Source: Chloroflexi bacterium HGW-Chloroflexi-10 (GTDB lineage: Bacteria; Chloroflexota; Anaerolineae; Anaerolineales; Anaerolineaceae). From it: 64,000 nt of DNA. Below the pieces are notes generated by a model. The model saw only the letters and a list, made by a program, of their open reading frames with translations. It searched no databases and was not told the DNA's origin. Made by a program: the position numbers and the translations under genes. The stretch is from positions 224,630-288,629 of the forward strand of contig PHBZ01000003.1 of the NCBI GenBank assembly GCA_002840755.1, in the 5' to 3' direction. Positions 61,622-64,000 of this stretch are shown piece by piece (positions within the stretch are counted from its first letter, which is position 1; each line of letters opens with the position of its first letter).

Positions 61622-63832
61622 TTATATTAACAAAGTTTGGTTAAGCTCTTGTCCAACGGCTGGATCAGAATCCATTAATTGCACCCAGGTCTGAAGATTG
61701 AGACCTGGGTGTTTTTCAAGGAAACGAATGTGGCGGAATTTAATGAAATGAATTCCATGGATAGCCTGGGTGAAGCCGGGGTTTCGCTTTAATTTATAAG
61801 TTAATAAGCCAGCCCGGCTGCCAGGATAAATAAGAATGGTTTTAGCGGCATCAATTAACGGCAGCTTTTCAAAAAAACGACTGATGATACTGGATGCGGT
61901 AATAAAAAAACGAAATTCCAAATTTGGTCCATTTTTCCACAAAATTTCTTTGTCACCGCTAACTTCCAATCCAAGGCGAACGCCTGTTTGCCTTATAATT
62001 TGTTGAATTTCAAGGATGTCGGCCTGACGATTTTCCCTGGTTTCCTGGGGATGAAGTGTCCAATGTTCACTTGAAACGGCGGGTGGTTCACAATAACTCT
62101 GCAAAAGTTTTTGTATTAATTCCCGATCTGCTGGTAAATACCCGGGCTGCCTGGTGTTGATAGCTTGTTCTGCTTCACCCATGGTAATAACCGGATTGGT
62201 TTGCAAGAAGCGAATTAAATGTAGTTCGGCCTGGTCACTAAGTGGGCGAATTCCATCCGGCGGCTTATTAAGCCAGAATTCCCCAAATTCTATTTGATCA
62301 AGATCGATTTTCTTTAAATCGGGACGCATAAGTTTTTGTTCAAAATTGGTCTGAATCTGGTTAAATAAAGTGGTTTCGATCTTTTGATCCGGACCAGGCA
62401 AATTACCAAGTAGAGCCTGGCCAATTAAATCAATGGTAAACAATTCCTGATAAGTAGCAGGTTCCCCTTTTTGGTTCAAATACTCGATAATGGCTTCGAT
62501 CTGACCGGTATGATTATTTTCCGGAAGTTTGCCAGGAATTTTCCAGTAGAATTGGGCAGTATGCGAGCTGGCATGATAGGCAGCATGGGTTAACTGGTAG
62601 CCACTTGCCGCGGATGCCGCGAGAAAGGATGTTGTATAACCGGTAGATAGTTCTGGCGCGTGTGAGAACCAGGGCAGTTTCAATTCGGCAGCGAAATTAA
62701 ACAGGCGGTGTAAAGCATTTGTGTGCCAGAGCCAATCATACCGGCGTCTTTCCAAAGCACCTTTCAATTGATGAGCCGATTCTGCACCCCATAGCCAACC
62801 TGCCCAAACAGCACTATATGTCCAGAAAGCCTGATTGGGGCGCGGCAAAACAGTGGCAACACCGCGAAACACGGGTAACTGCAGCGTACCGTCATTTTTT
62901 TTGCGAATGCGGTTCGGATAAAAACAAATACCGCCCGCCGCTGAAGGCAGATTAGGATAGAAAGTAAAATCAATAGGAACAGACAGGATCATTAACTTTT
63001 GAGCACCTTGTTCCAAAATGGACCAAAGGTTCGCCTCTTTAAATTGTAGAGGGATGGAAATCTGCCTGGGGCGGCTGCGTCCACTACCAATACCCCACAA
63101 CATATTTCCCTGATCACACGCCAAAATTATCAATGCTTCCAGAATATTTTTGCGCAGTGGTGTCGTCTGCAAATTCTCCAGCTTGTTTATCAGGGTTGTT
63201 ATAGTCGCTAAGGCGCGTGGCAAGTATGAATCGATCACTTCCTGTACGGCTATGGGTGGCGTATCACTACCAGGTAAAACTCTTTGCAAAGCGCGTGTGC
63301 GATGCAATTGAATATTTCCTGATTTTTGCAAAACCGAAATATCCTGATCTGAAACAGGAAACTCTCCCGTGAGATTGCAGTTCCCACAATCAATTTCTTT
63401 GGCGTATGGAGCGGATGCATCTTTTTGCCAGAAAAAGGTAACATTGCTCAAAGTTTGACCACATTTCGGACAGGTGGTTTGATATTGAGCGGTTAGTTGG
63501 AGTTCGAGTCGTTCGTCTCCACGCTTAAGGGCACCCAACTCGGAAAGGGCAGCCGTTATTTCTGCAAGAGATGGCGCAGCACAAATGACTTCGTATAGCC
63601 TTGCAAGAATTGGGTTATTACAGGCAACAAAAACACGATACCCATGCTGAGCCAAATCTATTGCGGCCATGGGATGACTGCCTATAGGTTCTAGAATCCA
63701 ACCATCGACGATTCCGCTTTCTTTTAACATGGATGGTAATATTCCAGGTTGGTACGGTGGCAAATATCGTTCCAATGGGGTATTAGAAGAAGGTTCCTGT
63801 CCTGAAAAAAAGGGGGGAAAGTTAGGAATCAT
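61622..63832 (-). CDS. DNA methylase-like protein with a degenerate SAM motif and a zinc ribbon
   Basis: The 736-residue protein opens like a DUF1156-type DNA methylase: YLPPYQPGILPSMLKESG, then EPIGSHPMAAIDLAQHGYRV and ACNNPILARLY (46-80), which occupy the place of motif I (DPFxGSG...G...D.NP). The glycines and the acidic residue are partly lost. A four-Cys zinc ribbon follows (Cys121, Cys124, Cys149, Cys152), as in that family. No DPPY/NPPY catalytic motif is seen. The second half (GYTTSFLAASAASGYQL and onward) resembles the rear part of such methylases, followed by winged-helix-like segments. It is probably catalytically inactive and a nucleic-acid-binding protein; this is inference. Confidence 0.5.
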   Translation of the reverse strand: MIPNFPPFFSGQEPSSNTPLERYLPPYQPGILPSMLKESGIVDGWILEPIGSHPMAAIDLAQHGYRVFVACNNPILARLYEVICAAPSLAEITAALSELGALKRGDERLELQLTAQYQTTCPKCGQTLSNVTFFWQKDASAPYAKEIDCGNCNLTGEFPVSDQDISVLQKSGNIQLHRTRALQRVLPGSDTPPIAVQEVIDSYLPRALATITTLINKLENLQTTPLRKNILEALIILACDQGNMLWGIGSGRSRPRQISIPLQFKEANLWSILEQGAQKLMILSVPIDFTFYPNLPSAAGGICFYPNRIRKKNDGTLQLPVFRGVATVLPRPNQAFWTYSAVWAGWLWGAESAHQLKGALERRRYDWLWHTNALHRLFNFAAELKLPWFSHAPELSTGYTTSFLAASAASGYQLTHAAYHASSHTAQFYWKIPGKLPENNHTGQIEAIIEYLNQKGEPATYQELFTIDLIGQALLGNLPGPDQKIETTLFNQIQTNFEQKLMRPDLKKIDLDQIEFGEFWLNKPPDGIRPLSDQAELHLIRFLQTNPVITMGEAEQAINTRQPGYLPADRELIQKLLQSYCEPPAVSSEHWTLHPQETRENRQADILEIQQIIRQTGVRLGLEVSGDKEILWKNGPNLEFRFFITASSIISRFFEKLPLIDAAKTILIYPGSRAGLLTYKLKRNPGFTQAIHGIHFIKFRHIRFLEKHPGLNLQTWVQLMDSDPAVGQELNQTLLI

Positions 63833-63921
63833 TTAAATTCAGTATAGTGAAAATCAGGGATTTCACAAGAGATAAAGATGATAGCAGAGAGAGTGCTTAA
63901 AATAGTCCATTCAGGCTCTGA

Positions 63922-63950
63922 TGGACTTACCCCAATAAAAAGGACACATA
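63922..63950 (+). mobile_element. Possible left end of an IS3-type element; 63833-64000 otherwise empty
   Basis: TGGACTTACCCC, an A-rich stretch and AGGACACA, followed by AAGGAG at 63953-63958, resemble the terminal repeat and leader seen at the left end of IS3-family elements. The window ends before any transposase can be read, and no ATG follows the AAGGAG within the 42 remaining bases. The rest of this 168-base stretch shows no gene. Confidence 0.3.
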
Positions 63951-64000
63951 GTTAAGGAGATTGATAATATTTTTCCTCAAACATCACCGGGGAAAGATAT

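Noticed and set aside
63878..63955. A 25-codon open frame starting ATGATAGCAGAG.
   Set aside because: It is too short, has no clear ribosome site and crosses the putative insertion-sequence end.
1..64000. CRISPR arrays, prophage or a defence island.
   Set aside because: No regularly spaced direct repeats, cas, integrase or phage structural genes were seen; the methylase-like gene at the right end stands alone.

Overview
The window looks like a chromosomal segment of an Anaerolineae-type member of the Chloroflexota. Evidence: envelope proteins that combine a membrane anchor or lipobox with long Pro/Thr linkers, an alternative complex III operon of the Chloroflexota kind, corrinoid methyltransferase genes, a T-box in front of a threonyl-tRNA synthetase that lacks the TGS domain, and the general protein character. 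This placement is inference. No 16S gene, plasmid origin, phage gene, CRISPR array or complete transposon is visible. Genes are dense and on both strands.

Layout. 1-3.9 kb (minus): a BmpA-type ABC importer (lipoprotein plus cut-off ATPase), an MFS transporter and trmD. 4.2-6.8 kb (plus): two tandem membrane-anchored TPR proteins. 6.9-9.0 kb: groES-groEL behind a sigma-A promoter and a perfect CIRCE element. 9.0-19.5 kb: a corrinoid methyl-transfer island. It has two UroD-family methyltransferases (one fused to a thioredoxin-like domain), an AraC regulator, a homocysteine methyltransferase, a DUF1638 protein, a ferredoxin/ASKHA corrinoid activator, a free corrinoid protein, a LacI regulator and a CobW GTPase. 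Three near-identical palindromes (core GACAACGTTGTC) sit at three promoters of this island and tie it into one probable LacI-family regulon.

19.6-24 kb: a parvulin-like lipoprotein, a membrane-anchored protein, an unknown gene, DUF711 and a SpoU methyltransferase. 24-27.8 kb (minus): tRNA-Val, a T-box leader, thrS, infC (apparently starting at AUC), rpmI and rplT; tRNA-Ser is nearby on the plus strand. 28.8-34.1 kb: a complete branched-chain amino acid importer (livK-H-M-G-F). 35.9-42.8 kb (minus): an alternative complex III operon with an upstream dihaem cytochrome c, pentahaem ActA, split ActB1/ActB2, ActC, ActD and ActE, but no ActF.

43-54 kb: a Kef-type antiporter, an RlmD-like methyltransferase, a CBM9-like lipoprotein, a thioredoxin-TPR protein, a cell-wall cluster (two L,D-transpeptidases and an amidase), and a flavin reductase with an AMMECR1 protein. 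54-64 kb: a DUF4013 protein, two adjacent PII-like cyclic-di-AMP receptors, a six-hairpin glycosidase-like protein, a very long class A penicillin-binding protein, and a protein resembling a DNA methylase whose SAM motif is degenerate. At the right edge there may be the start of an IS3-type element.

The best candidate for a poorly described system is the LacI-operator methyl-transfer regulon at 11.2-19.5 kb. It has the corrinoid carrier, its reactivator and a homocysteine acceptor enzyme, but no recognisable pterin or trimethylamine-type methyltransferase. The methyl donor is therefore unknown, and the UroD-thioredoxin fusion is the obvious suspect. A second theme is promoter architecture: at least five genes have a -10 hexamer six or seven bases before the start codon, which predicts leaderless mRNAs.
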